Notes under the pieces: generated by a model
Seen by the model: only the letters and a program-made list of their open reading frames with translations
Told to the model about the DNA's origin: nothing
Database searches by the model: none
Program-made: the position numbers and the translations under genes
In this document: positions 7,996-16,976 of the stretch, piece by piece
How the letters are laid out: the number at the start of each line of letters is the position of its first letter
Numbering within the stretch: position 1 is the stretch's first letter
From: Algoriphagus sp. AGSA1
GTDB taxonomy: Bacteria; Bacteroidota; Bacteroidia; Cytophagales; Cyclobacteriaceae
NCBI RefSeq assembly: GCF_021390545.1
Contig: NZ_JAJUWR010000031.1
Location: 1 to 64,000 of the forward strand
Length of the DNA: 64,000 nt
Direction of reading: 5' to 3'

Positions 7996-8747
7996 TGGCT
8001 AAGTTATCCCCAAGACTCAGGACAGTAAACAAATCCCTTCCTCCATATACGCTCAATGAATTTGGTCCTGATTTCCCGTATATTCTGGGAAGGGAAATTG
8101 TTTATTTATTGGCTTCAAAAGGAAAAGGAGTTCTAGAAGGATCTGAATGGGAAGAGATTTTCGCACATTGTATCGGAGCGGACTGGAAACCTTCAAATGT
8201 AGGTCTTGATGATGTTGTGTTGGGCAATACTGCATGGGGAGCGAAAACGGTGAAATCAGGAGTCAAGGATTTTAGAGAGTTAAAAAAGATTCGTCTGATA
8301 TCAGGTAGAAACTCCATAGTGTACTCTTATGGCGGAATTATTGATACTTCGGCCGACCCAAACGAAGTTGGCGGACAAGTGCTGGAAATTTGGAACGAAC
8401 GGGTGTCATCGATAAGGGAAAAGTATAAGCATCTAAGAACTGTGGTACTTGTCAAATCCAATGACTTATCCCAAGTTGCTGTTTTTGAATTTGACACTAT
8501 TCGCTATGATCCTGAACTATTCGACTTTTCATGGAATACAAATGGGAATCTGGTAGGGTTTGACCGAGGTACTGACAATAAGCGTTTCGTTTGGCAGCCA
8601 CACGGCTCTCAGTTCACAATCATAGAGGAAGTGCCTAAGTGCAGTTTGATTTTAAAACTGAAACAGCCTGAAGTTCTTGATAAAGCAAAAATCTTAGATG
8701 CAATCGGTTTTGATAAGTCGTGGGTAACAGTAGAGAAAAGAGAATAG
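7995..8747 (+). CDS. Probable type II restriction endonuclease
   Basis: This 250-residue protein is directly coupled to the C5 methyltransferase by a one-base start/stop overlap. That position, rather than a strong family match, is the main argument for the call. A possible PD-(D/E)XK-like core is seen: acidic EWEEIF (51-56), GLDDVVLGN (70-78) and AWGAKTVK (80-87) with a conserved-looking lysine. The usual second acidic residue before x-K is not obvious, so the active site is uncertain. The rest is mixed alpha/beta with no membrane segment. It should cut the same site that its partner methylates. Confidence 0.75.
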   Translation: MAKLSPRLRTVNKSLPPYTLNEFGPDFPYILGREIVYLLASKGKGVLEGSEWEEIFAHCIGADWKPSNVGLDDVVLGNTAWGAKTVKSGVKDFRELKKIRLISGRNSIVYSYGGIIDTSADPNEVGGQVLEIWNERVSSIREKYKHLRTVVLVKSNDLSQVAVFEFDTIRYDPELFDFSWNTNGNLVGFDRGTDNKRFVWQPHGSQFTIIEEVPKCSLILKLKQPEVLDKAKILDAIGFDKSWVTVEKRE

Positions 8748-9415
8748 AACAACAGGCTCAAACTAGACGTGCTTGATCTTTGTCTCCTGCTTAGCGATCA
8801 GTCTTGATCCATCTAGGTAAGTGCTACCATCCATCCTGACTGACCACCTGTATTTTTTCAGTTATCGATTGCTTAGGGCTTGATCCATGAGAAAGTTATC
8901 GAGTCAAGCCGATCACCCGCATTCCAGATCTTCAACAGGGTCCAATGATCCGCTCTCTGTTTATGCCTGCCACAGAGCGATGCAGATAATTCCGCTGATC
9001 CACCGAAAAACACCGCAATTTCCTCCCATTTTCCCAAAAAATACCCAGTACATGGTATGTTTTCATATCATTTTTTTTCGTTTCTTGCTCATGCCTTTTA
9101 ATTATTGAAAACAACCAACCTACTTCTTATCTCTGAATAACCTCTGGAGCAGGATCGATCGCCTCCTCTTTAAGAAGGAGGTAGGGAAGAGGTAGGTACA
9201 ACAGCCAACTTTTAGCACACCTTCTGGGCTTAAATCCGGAAACCATCAAATACCTTTTGAAACTGAAATAATAAGGTATACCAAACGTAACCCCCCTCTT
9301 CAAGGAAGGTTAAGGTTATTATTAACTTGGTCTCAGAAGAACTCGGAGGCCTGTGGGCAATGGCGATTGCGGGAGTGTTATACAATTATTTGCAATAAAA
9401 TAAAACCAGAAAATT
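8748..9415. repeat. Composite intergenic repeat, copy A
   Basis: There is no gene here. From about 8980 to 9250 the sequence matches blocks at 12343-12800, 13112-13400 and 17150-17340. Shared signatures are GATCCACCGAAAAACACCGC, a pyrimidine-rich TCATTTTTTTTCGTTTCTTG, AATAACCTCTGGAGCAGGAT and CTTCTGGGCTTAAATCCGGA. Just before the TIR gene (about 9330-9405), a short frame reading LVSEELGGLWAMAIAGVLYN then stop may be the tail of a lost gene. This is only a suggestion. Confidence 0.7.
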
Positions 9416-10432
9416 ATGAGTGACACGCCTGAAGAAAAGAAAGAACAACCAATTGTAAAAACATCTAGCTCCTTGGTTTTTATAAGTCACGACACCAGAG
9501 ATGCAGAGATTGCAGAAGCTTTTAGCACCTTACTCAAACGAGTGAGTGCTGGAGTACTGAAGTCATTTAGATCATCTGATAAAAAAGGTAATCAAGGTAT
9601 TGAATATGGTGTTGAATGGTATCCAGAAATAATCAAAAATATTCAGGGTGCAACAGATGTCGTTTGTTTGCTGACCCCTAATAGTGTCGACCGACCTTGG
9701 ATACTCTTCGAAGCAGGAATGGCAAAAGGGAAATTAAACACACCTATTTTAGGAGTTGCCCTTGGATTACCACTAACTAAAGCTTCAAGCGGTCCATTCG
9801 CCCAGTTTCAAAATTGCAGTGGAGATGAAGATTCTCTATGCAAGTTGGTTTTTCAATTGGTTGATAGAATACCGAATTCTGAACCTGATGAAGAGACTAT
9901 TAAATTTCATGTTCAAAAATTCATTACTTCAATCGAAGAAATATTTACAAAAAGGAAAGAGAGTCCTGAAAATGAGAGCATTGTAGAGTACAATGAAAAT
10001 GAAACACCTAAGCTTTTCGAGGAAATCAAAGTTATGTTTCAGGATCTGCCATCAAGGATTGAAAGTAGAATAGACCCGGAATTCAGAGATAGAAAGAGGA
10101 GAAGACGAATCCATCCAATAATGATTGAAGAATTAATGCACCTGACTCCGAATCCCATGATTGGAATGCTAATGGCTTTAGGATTAATAAGAGATAAAAT
10201 GCCCTGGTTGTATGAACTTGGAACTGATACAATCAAAACTTTGAAATCAGATTTTTCTATAAAAGAGAAAGAAAAGGCGGTGATGCAATTTGAAGAAATG
10301 GTTGAAATAACAACTCATCATCCTATGATGGAAGAGATGTTCATGTCGAATTCTAAAGAGGATTACATATTATATAGAGAATTACCAAGGATGTTGCGGA
10401 AAAGCATGCAACGTCTAATAAATGAAGAATAG
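9416..10432 (+). CDS. TIR domain protein, probable NAD-consuming defence effector
   Basis: This 338-residue cytosolic protein starts with a TIR domain (about 17-150). SSSLVFISHDTRD (17-29) is the first strand and box 1 region. WILFEAGMAKGK (95-106) carries Glu99 at the position of the catalytic glutamate in NAD-cleaving TIR domains. The C-terminal half (about 195-338) is helical and charged with a basic stretch RDRKRRRRIHP (about 222-232), and resembles no sensor I can name. Many bacterial TIR proteins trigger cell death on phage infection by destroying NAD. Here no partner gene is adjacent, so the sensor may be this C-terminal region (inference). It sits alone between intergenic repeat copies A and B, inside a defence island. 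Confidence 0.85.
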   Translation: MSDTPEEKKEQPIVKTSSSLVFISHDTRDAEIAEAFSTLLKRVSAGVLKSFRSSDKKGNQGIEYGVEWYPEIIKNIQGATDVVCLLTPNSVDRPWILFEAGMAKGKLNTPILGVALGLPLTKASSGPFAQFQNCSGDEDSLCKLVFQLVDRIPNSEPDEETIKFHVQKFITSIEEIFTKRKESPENESIVEYNENETPKLFEEIKVMFQDLPSRIESRIDPEFRDRKRRRRIHPIMIEELMHLTPNPMIGMLMALGLIRDKMPWLYELGTDTIKTLKSDFSIKEKEKAVMQFEEMVEITTHHPMMEEMFMSNSKEDYILYRELPRMLRKSMQRLINEE

Positions 10433-10908
10433 AGCAAATCGAGATGGCAGTTAGCTATAAGCCTAGGGCGAGATGTGCCGCTCAATACTACCTTCCTTTC
10501 AAAACCCCAGCTATCACAGACTATTTCTTTTATAATTTGGATAACTTTCTGGCTTTCACCAAAAATCTACCCTGTCTCTAAATTCGGAAACACATTTAAT
10601 TCTGAATCAGATAGTAAAATGATAGCAGGATCGATCACCTTCTCCTAGAGTGCCTGTCCCGATGAGCATCGCGATATCGGGAAGAGGGAGGGGTGAGGTA
10701 GAACAGCCAATTGTAAATTGGTAAGGATATAATGGTGGAATTACAAATCCCACCCAGTCAAAATGACTATTCGACTACAGCCTGACAGGGGTAATCTGGT
10801 TACATCCAGAGAAGGAGCGATTTAACTACACTTGGATGGTTGGCATTTATTCCTAATAGCATAAAAAAATAATCAACTTTATGTTCCAAAACTTTAATTT
10901 TATAGATT
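10433..10908. repeat. Composite intergenic repeat, copy B
   Basis: There is no gene here. AATTCTGAATCAGATAGTAA (about 10597-10616), GCCTGTCCCG...ATATCGGGA (10653-10681), GCCAATTGTAAATTGG (about 10704-10719) and a following GACTATTCGACTACA match the same ordered blocks in copies C, D and E. The order of blocks is conserved between copies, although this one is shorter. Confidence 0.7.
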
Positions 10909-12186
10909 GTGAGAGCAGATAGTTTATATAGAAGAAATATTATTGATTCTTTAAAAATTCGCTTTAATCATGTTGAAGATTCATTACATCAAATTCAATC
11001 CAGAACTGTAAGTATTCCTAATGCGAATCTTAACCTGTATTATGAAATTTCCTATTTTGTCGAATCTATTTTTCAAGATGAGTTAACTCAGAAACTATTT
11101 TTAGGGTTACTTGCATATGAAAAGTCAATTCAAAATAGCGAGGTGTACATGAAGGCAATAAATGAGATTAATATAATTGTGCTTGATATAGTGACTAATC
11201 TTTCTGGTCATATAGGGTTAAAGGAATTTTCTAGTGCATCTAATACTTGGAAGAATCCATTCTACGGAATTAATGGGCAATCCTTGACCTGTGAATTTAG
11301 TGATCTTCTTGGTAAATTGAGAGAGCATTTTGAGGTACACAATAATTATAAGATATCAGATGAAACTTATGGCGTATTGTCAGAAGCAGTAGATCGTTGG
11401 TCTCGTCATTTACATTCTAAATTTGAGCAGGTGTTACTTGATGATTTGAACAGGTTTTACAGAATTCTCAAAGAATTGGAATATCATATTAATTTCAGAA
11501 ATAGATTTTTGTATGCACAGTCAGCTCAAAATATTTATAGTATTTACTTTGCTTTAAATCCCAAGTTGATAAGCGAGGATCTCATTACATTAATGTCAAT
11601 TGAGAACCTTAAAAAAGGGGAATGGCATGTTAATAATCAGGAATTAGGCCTAGACTGTAAGAAAATTCTCAATTTTATAGAACTAGAGTTGAACAATAAT
11701 CTTTCTCTTGAACTGGTTGTATTGAGGTTTAAAGCATTCATGGAATTGTACCAACTAGGTGATCAAGCAAATGAAAGAGAATGCCAAAATGAATTTGAAA
11801 GATTTTTATTTCTCAATGGATACTATCCAGTTACTGAAGCTCGGTTAGGATCGGGAAGATTAGACTCATTGGCTTTTGATATTGAAAATGCCTTTCTATA
11901 TGAACACAAGTTTGTTAAGAATGTAAAGGATCTAATTAGAAAATTGAAATCTTCAGCTATTCAAGCCAGTATATATCATTCAAGACTAAGAGGACTCCCT
12001 CGAATTTCAAATATTGTTTATATAATTATATTTACACTTAAATCATTTGAAATTGATGGCTCAAATTCAGTTTTAATTAATGGAGTGACCTTTAATGTTG
12101 CAGTGGTAAGTTTAGATAAGACGTCTCCATCTAGTTTTAAAACTATGCCGAGAATTGCTGTGAAGGATGTTATAGAAGCTACTTAA
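10909..12186 (+). CDS. Large helical protein with C-terminal PD-(D/E)XK-like nuclease domain
   Basis: This 425-residue protein starts at GTG. Residues 1-290 are predicted mostly helical and match nothing I recognise. The C-terminal ~130 residues look like a PD-(D/E)XK nuclease fold: a helix with Glu (NEFERFLFLNGYYPVTEA, about 299-316), GRLDSLAFD with Asp near 319, YEHKF giving E-x-K near 332-334, then a helix and the strand SNIVYIIIFTL. This layout is typical of Shedu- or RecB-like nuclease domains at protein C-termini. It is flanked by intergenic repeat copies B and C with no partner gene. A stand-alone defence nuclease is the favoured reading, unproven. The coding sequence is strongly AT-rich, which suggests transfer. 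Confidence 0.6.
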   Translation: MRADSLYRRNIIDSLKIRFNHVEDSLHQIQSRTVSIPNANLNLYYEISYFVESIFQDELTQKLFLGLLAYEKSIQNSEVYMKAINEINIIVLDIVTNLSGHIGLKEFSSASNTWKNPFYGINGQSLTCEFSDLLGKLREHFEVHNNYKISDETYGVLSEAVDRWSRHLHSKFEQVLLDDLNRFYRILKELEYHINFRNRFLYAQSAQNIYSIYFALNPKLISEDLITLMSIENLKKGEWHVNNQELGLDCKKILNFIELELNNNLSLELVVLRFKAFMELYQLGDQANERECQNEFERFLFLNGYYPVTEARLGSGRLDSLAFDIENAFLYEHKFVKNVKDLIRKLKSSAIQASIYHSRLRGLPRISNIVYIIIFTLKSFEIDGSNSVLINGVTFNVAVVSLDKTSPSSFKTMPRIAVKDVIEAT

Positions 12187-13776
12187 ACCGAGCCCGACAT
12201 GACAAAATTGGCGGATAATGAAATCGTGCTAACAACAACTAGCCTTTTGTTGTATTTGCCAAATTCAACGTCCTCATTTAAAAATTCAGAATCAGATCAT
12301 GAACCCCACTTTCTATTTTCATCTGCAAAAGTGCACAGAGGGATACTGATAATTCTGCTGATCCACCGAAAAACACCGCAATTCCTTCACATTTCCTCCC
12401 ATTTCCCAAAAATTACCCTAGGATCGACTGTTAAGAAAATGTCCGGTGGACATTTTTAAGGAGAGGCCAGCTTGCAGGGCAGGAGGATCGAGCGTAAAGA
12501 AAATGCCCGCCGCGGCGGGCATTTTTAGCGAAGGGGCCAGCCTGCGGGCTGGGATGGTGTCATTTTTTTTCGTTTCTTGCTCATGCCTTTTAATTATTGA
12601 AATCGAAGATCCCGAGAGCAAAGCGATTCGGGAACAACCAACCTACTTCTTATCTCTGAATAACCTCTGGAGCAGGATCGATCGCCTCCTCTTTAAGGAG
12701 AGCCTGTCCCGATAACGCAGTGTATCGGGAAGGACGGGAGGAGGTAGGTAGAACAGCCAACTTTTAACACACATCTGGGCTTAAATCCGGAGACCCACTT
12801 AATTCTGAATCTGATAGTAAAATGATAGCCGATCGCTCCCGATAGCGCAGCGTATCGGGAGAGGGGAGAGGTAAATAAGCCAATTGCAAATTGGCAAGAA
12901 TAGTAGGGTTGAATTACAAATTCAACCCAGTGCCAGGAGCTATATGACTACACCGAGCGGGGGAGTAGAGATGAAAGAATTTTAACTAGGTGGATTTACA
13001 AATCCCACCAAGTCAGAACGAGCATTTTGACTACACCTAGAGGATTTAATTCAATCACCGAACAACAGATCATGAACCTCACCTTCTGTTTTTGTCTGAA
13101 AATGGATGCGGTGGGATGCAGATAATTCTGCTGACCAACCGAAAAACAGCGCATTTCTTTCATTTTTTATCGCATTTTCACAAAATATACCCTGTACATG
13201 GTATGTTTTCATATCATTTTTTTCCTTTTCTTGCGTACAGCCTTTTAGTTTTTGAAAACGACCAACCTACTTCTTACTTTTCAGCCCATCTGGAGCAGGA
13301 CCATGCTCCCTCTCCTAAAGGAGAGGGCTGGGGTGAGGTAGAACATCCTTCCGGGCATAAATCCGGAAACCCACTTAATTCTGAAGCAGATAGTAAAATG
13401 ATAGCAGAGCCAAGCGCCCTCTCTTTAAGGGCAGGGTAAGGGGTGAGGTGGGAAAGCCAATTGCAAATTGGTAAGAATATTAGGGTGTAGTTGCAAACTC
13501 ACCCATTGACGCGAGCAATTTGACTACACCGATTGGAACGAATTCAAAAAAGATTTCTCGGCTGTGATGTTCGGTGTGGTGAAAGAAATTAAAGAAAGGA
13601 TTAAACTTGAATCCTTAAAATTAGCTTAGTGATTAGGCTAAAAGGGGAAGAGAACAATCTGGGGAATTTTCGACTATTTCTAGGATTTGTTTAGCTATTG
13701 ATAAATATCCCGACATTTTCTGTCAAAGATGTTGGCTGTTAATAGGCTGTAAATAATATTCTGCTAGATTTATCCC
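12187..13776. repeat. Composite intergenic repeats, copies C and D, with nested palindromes
   Basis: This 1.6-kb stretch has no convincing gene. Copy C runs from about 12280 to 13060 and copy D from about 13080 to 13540. Both hold the blocks GATCCACCGAAAAACACCGC or its variant, AACCAACCTACTTCTTA, TCTGGAGCAGGA, AATCCGGAAACCCACTTAATT and AGCCAATTGCAAATTGG in the same order. Copy C is interrupted by two hairpin elements (12426-12551) and two CCCGATA...TATCGGG mini-elements (about 12707-12732 and 12831-12862). At 13522-13629 a frame reading DYTDWNEFKKDFSAVMFGVV through KLA and stop may be the C-terminal remnant of a lost gene. The 100-codon open frames in this stretch are composed of repeat sequence and are not called. 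Confidence 0.75.
12426..12551. repeat. Two adjacent palindromic mini-elements
   Basis: Two related units each contain a perfect hairpin framed by A- and T-runs: AAAATGTCCGGTGGACATTTT (12436-12456) and AAAATGCCCGCC...GGCGGGCATTTT (12500-12525). The second is preceded by GAGCGTAAAG and followed by TAGCGAAG, and both are followed by a GGCCAGC(T/C)TG(C)(A/G)GG motif. The same unit occurs at about 59279-59333 inside an Rhs remnant. In this place the units interrupt copy C of the intergenic repeat, whose flanking halves rejoin if they are removed. Confidence 0.8.
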
Positions 13777-14661
13777 ATGTTAACTTTAACTGTTAATTAT
13801 GATACAATGGAAAATATGATATTCAATATCTACTATATAAATTTCGATAAAGTTTATGAAATAAAGATGATGCTAAGTAATATTGTGTCTCTTGGTAAAG
13901 AAAAACAAACTGAGTCTTCTGATGGAAACGATTTTGAAATGAGAAGTAGACTTGGGGCAAGATTTCTTAATTTCTTTGGTGCAGAATTGGAGGGCAAAGC
14001 AAAAAGCACAGGATCTGACTCCCAAAAAGTTTTAGAGACATTTGAAATTAAAACCACAAAATCAATAATACTAAATGAGGTTATAGAGAAGAGTAGAATT
14101 ATTTCGACTCTGGAAAGCATCAAAGAAGGAGAATTAATTCAAATAAATAATGTTAATTTATCGCTTGAAAATGAAGCTGAATTAAGAATAGTGAAAATGT
14201 TTACAAGCGGTTCATTCAAGGGACTTACTGTTCCTGGAGCCAATGGCCTTGATTTTACAAATCTCTTCAATTCTATGTTTAAAGATTATGCTTACAAAAT
14301 GAAAGGTGATCTTGATGGAATCGAAGAAGAATTACTAGTTAAGATACCGGTTACATTTGAGAGTGAATTTGAAAGTTCTTATAGTGTTGATGATCTGTTT
14401 ATAGGAAAAGTGACCATAGTTGGCTTATATAAGGGGAAAATTAAGATTGATTCCTTACGTAATTCTTTCGAGTTCTACAAAGATTTGGGTGAATTTGCAA
14501 ATTTTCAAAATAATGTAAATCACCCAGATGATGAAATTCAGGATAGCCAATATAGTAAGGATACTCAAACACACTCATTTAGAAGCTCAAAATTCAACGA
14601 TAAAGAGTATCATTATATTGATCTTTTGGCAATAGTTCAAAATGTGAACATTCCATCTTAA
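13777..14661 (+). CDS. DUF6414-like protein, first gene of a pair with an AAA+ ATPase
   Basis: This 294-residue protein begins with an N-terminal region of the type seen in DUF6414-like proteins (NIYYINFDKVYEIKMMLSNI, about 17-36). A variable acidic part and a beta-rich C-terminal half follow (about 185-245, LFIGKVTIVGLYKGKIKI). No signal peptide or clear membrane helix is seen. I place it near DUF6414 by pattern only, and the function of that family is unknown. The stop is 16 bp before the ATPase gene, so the two form one operon. Low GC and the repeat blocks on the left suggest acquisition as a unit. A sensor or adaptor role for the ATPase is a guess from context. Confidence 0.55.
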   Translation: MLTLTVNYDTMENMIFNIYYINFDKVYEIKMMLSNIVSLGKEKQTESSDGNDFEMRSRLGARFLNFFGAELEGKAKSTGSDSQKVLETFEIKTTKSIILNEVIEKSRIISTLESIKEGELIQINNVNLSLENEAELRIVKMFTSGSFKGLTVPGANGLDFTNLFNSMFKDYAYKMKGDLDGIEEELLVKIPVTFESEFESSYSVDDLFIGKVTIVGLYKGKIKIDSLRNSFEFYKDLGEFANFQNNVNHPDDEIQDSQYSKDTQTHSFRSSKFNDKEYHYIDLLAIVQNVNIPS

Positions 14662-14677
14662 AAATGGTGCAAATATT

Positions 14678-15931
14678 ATGAAAGATAAATTGCTTTTTTA
14701 TGAAAGAGAAAACTTTTATGAACTAAAAGAAAGTAAGGGAGTTGAAGGGTACGAAATTTTGAGCATTACTGATTTTATCAGGGAGAACGATTTGGCTCAA
14801 GTACTTGATTATAATACAAAGATAATTGACTTGACAGCTTTAGCAACATATGTCCAAATACAATATATTGCTGAAGGACTATTAAGGCTTTTTGATGATT
14901 CAACAATATTCATTTCAGATAAAAAACATAAAGAAGTTTTCAAATATGAATTAAGATATTGTTTCCAAGAATTTAAGGATATTGATGCCCTTGGATTTAA
15001 AGATCACTTAGAAGATGATATTAATTTGGAGAAATCGTCTAGTGAAAAAATAAAACATAGAAAGATAATTGATCTTACAGAGGAAGAATTAGGTGATTTT
15101 TTTGTAAAGTTGCGAGACAGTTTATATGGACATGAAAAGTTTAAAGATGAGTTTTATGAGTTAGTTAAAACTTTTAGGATTTTCAACAGAATAAAAGAGC
15201 ATAAGATTCTATCTTTGTTTTTACTGGGAGAATCTGGGGTTGGGAAGACCGAAGTTGCGAGAACTATATATAGATGTCTTGGAGGCCAGAAAAAGATAGC
15301 GCAGGTGAACTTTGGGAATTATAGCAGTGAATTTTCTTTAAGCTCTTTGATAGGTAGTTCAAGAGGATACATCGGAAGTGAAGATGGTGAGATTTTTATT
15401 CGAGTTAGAGATACCGATATTGGTGTTATATTAATAGATGAATTTGAAAAATCAAATGCCTCTCTTTTTAATTATTTTCTAGATGTATTAGAGAGTGGTA
15501 AGATTATAAGTTCCTTAGCTGAGGAGATTAACTTAAATGGCTTTATTATAATATTTACTTCAAATATCAGTAAGCAAGATTTTCCACTAAAAATATCACC
15601 TGAGTTAAGATCTAGATTTGATTATAAAGGCCAATTTACATTGCTGTACGATGAAGATAAGGAAAAATATGTTGAGTTTAGAGTCAATAATATTATGAGT
15701 AAAGTAAATATGGAATATGAGATTCAATTACCAGACAATCTATTAGAGTACTTCTTGAATGAAATTGATGTGTCAAAATTTACAAATATGAGAGATTTAA
15801 ATAAGAAGATAAAAAGAACATTTGTTGATTATATTGCTGATTTGAAAAGTTCAACAACAGAGTATGAAGATATAACATCTCAATCAAAAGTCAGTATTGG
15901 TCGCAAGCTATTAAATGCATTTAAACTTTAA
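14678..15931 (+). CDS. AAA+ ATPase of ClpB/torsin-like type
   Basis: This 417-residue protein has an N-terminal ~150-residue region with no recognised domain. An AAA+ module follows: Walker A GESGVGKT (about 184-191), Walker B VILIDEFEKS (about 250-259), sensor 1 IIFTSN (about 290-295) and arginine-finger region ELRSRFDYKG (about 309-318), then a helical lid. The IDEFEKS and ELRSRFD wording is that of the second AAA+ domain of Clp/HSP100 unfoldases and torsins, which remodel proteins as rings. The Clp N-domain, the first ATPase ring and a ClpP-binding loop are all absent, so the substrate may come through the partner encoded 16 bp upstream. It is probably cytosolic. Confidence 0.85.
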   Translation: MKDKLLFYERENFYELKESKGVEGYEILSITDFIRENDLAQVLDYNTKIIDLTALATYVQIQYIAEGLLRLFDDSTIFISDKKHKEVFKYELRYCFQEFKDIDALGFKDHLEDDINLEKSSSEKIKHRKIIDLTEEELGDFFVKLRDSLYGHEKFKDEFYELVKTFRIFNRIKEHKILSLFLLGESGVGKTEVARTIYRCLGGQKKIAQVNFGNYSSEFSLSSLIGSSRGYIGSEDGEIFIRVRDTDIGVILIDEFEKSNASLFNYFLDVLESGKIISSLAEEINLNGFIIIFTSNISKQDFPLKISPELRSRFDYKGQFTLLYDEDKEKYVEFRVNNIMSKVNMEYEIQLPDNLLEYFLNEIDVSKFTNMRDLNKKIKRTFVDYIADLKSSTTEYEDITSQSKVSIGRKLLNAFKL

Positions 15932-16248
15932 CTGCTATTTCCATTGTTCATGAAGCAAATAGAAAATAACAGTAGGTGGAATGCTTTGAAATGGATGGAG
16001 GATTAGTAAGGACCATTAGCCAGATCCTGCGCTGGCCCTAGAAGTTTCAGGAGAGCAGCTATAGTATCCATCTCCAATAAAAACATCCAAAGCCCTCTTG
16101 ACGGTATTGACGGAATCCTTACTTTAGTCATAGTAGAACCCCGATGCCCTGTGGACAATGGAGATATGAACGCAATAAGGAAGTAGAAATACTGTAACCA
16201 CAAGCGTTAGTTGCAAGCGTGCGGGACAGATTAAACAAAAGACAAGTG
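15932..16248. other. Gene-free stretch before DUF6980-like gene
   Basis: No gene is supported. Short open frames on both strands lack recognisable features. AAGCGTTAGTTGCAAGCG at about 16202-16219 stands directly before the next unit. It resembles boundary sequences that often flank small accessory genes in Bacteroidota, but it does not meet the consensus of an integron attC site. Confidence 0.4.
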
Positions 16249-16518
16249 ATGTGTGACAAATTAAAAGAATTCAGTTCAGAGGACTTTGATAACGTTGACA
16301 CACCAATAATTTTCATTCGAAAGTTTGATGAATACGGGCTGAAAATTTGGGACGGAGGGAGTTCTTCAATTGTAATTGACTTCTGTCCGTGGTGTGGGGA
16401 AAAACTCCCTACTTCAAAAAGAGATCAATGGTTTGAAGAGATTGAAAAACTTGGAATAGATCCTTGGACAGAGGATGTACCTGACAAGTATAGCACTGAC
16501 GCATGGTATCGAAAATGA
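16249..16518 (+). CDS. DUF6980-like small protein
   Basis: From the ATG giving MCDKLKEFSS the protein has 89 residues. A GTG ten codons upstream would give 99 and is less likely. The core GGSSSIVIDFCPWCGEKLP (about 37-55), followed by SKRDQWFEEIEKLGIDPW and SDAWY, is the pattern I associate with DUF6980, a family of small zinc-ribbon-like proteins whose role is unknown. CPWC may hold half of a metal site. The stop overlaps the start of the next reading frame by ATGA, so the two were translated together. Confidence 0.7.
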   Translation: MCDKLKEFSSEDFDNVDTPIIFIRKFDEYGLKIWDGGSSSIVIDFCPWCGEKLPTSKRDQWFEEIEKLGIDPWTEDVPDKYSTDAWYRK

Positions 16519-16976
16519 TAATAAAAAGTCCATTAGACTGTAAAACAGAAGAACTAGAGAATTTTCGGAATCTTGTTCTGGGGGGATGACAGGTTATTTC
16601 AAACGGACTGGAAACTAGAATAAGGAACTGCCAAACCTTAGCCTTTTACTACGAGGACAACGAATTAGTAGGAATTTCGGCAATCAAAAGAAAGAGTAGC
16701 GAAGTAGTAAAGCGGACTCAACTCAAGGCAAACATTAAAAGTGAGAGTATTCCGACTCTTGAGTTAGGATACTCCTACACAAAACAAAAATTCAGAGGAC
16801 AGGGGATTAATAAAAAACTAAACGATCAACTTCTTCAACTAATCAATGGGGAGAAGGTCTACGCGACAACTGACAACGATACTATGAGAAAGTATTTGAT
16901 AGATAAAGGATTCAAAAAACAAGGCGATTCGTTCAAGGGTCAATTTAACGGGAAATTGGATTATTTTGAAAAGTGA
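16515..16976 (+). pseudogene. GNAT-type acetyltransferase with one in-frame stop
   Basis: The frame starts ATG at 16515 and has a single TGA at 16587-16589 (codon 25, in the context LVLGG-stop-QVISNG). It then stays open for 128 codons to the TGA at 16974. After the stop, AFYYEDNELVGISAIKR, LELGYSYTKQKFRGQGINKK and the following helix match the acetyl-CoA-binding core of GNAT N-acetyltransferases (R-G-x-G-type loop FRGQGINKKL). A single base change from GGA would explain the stop, so inactivation looks recent. Start overlap with the DUF6980-like gene suggests a former two-gene cassette. Confidence 0.8.

Noticed and set aside
12199-13439. Several 60-115-codon open frames within the composite intergenic repeats
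   Set aside because: The same sequences recur between other genes as non-coding repeat blocks with different frames, so coding is not supported.
16195-16225. Possible integron-type recombination site (GTTAGTT near AAGCGTGCGGG)
   Set aside because: It does not fit the RYYYAAC/GTTRRRY pairing of attC sites, and no integrase gene is seen.
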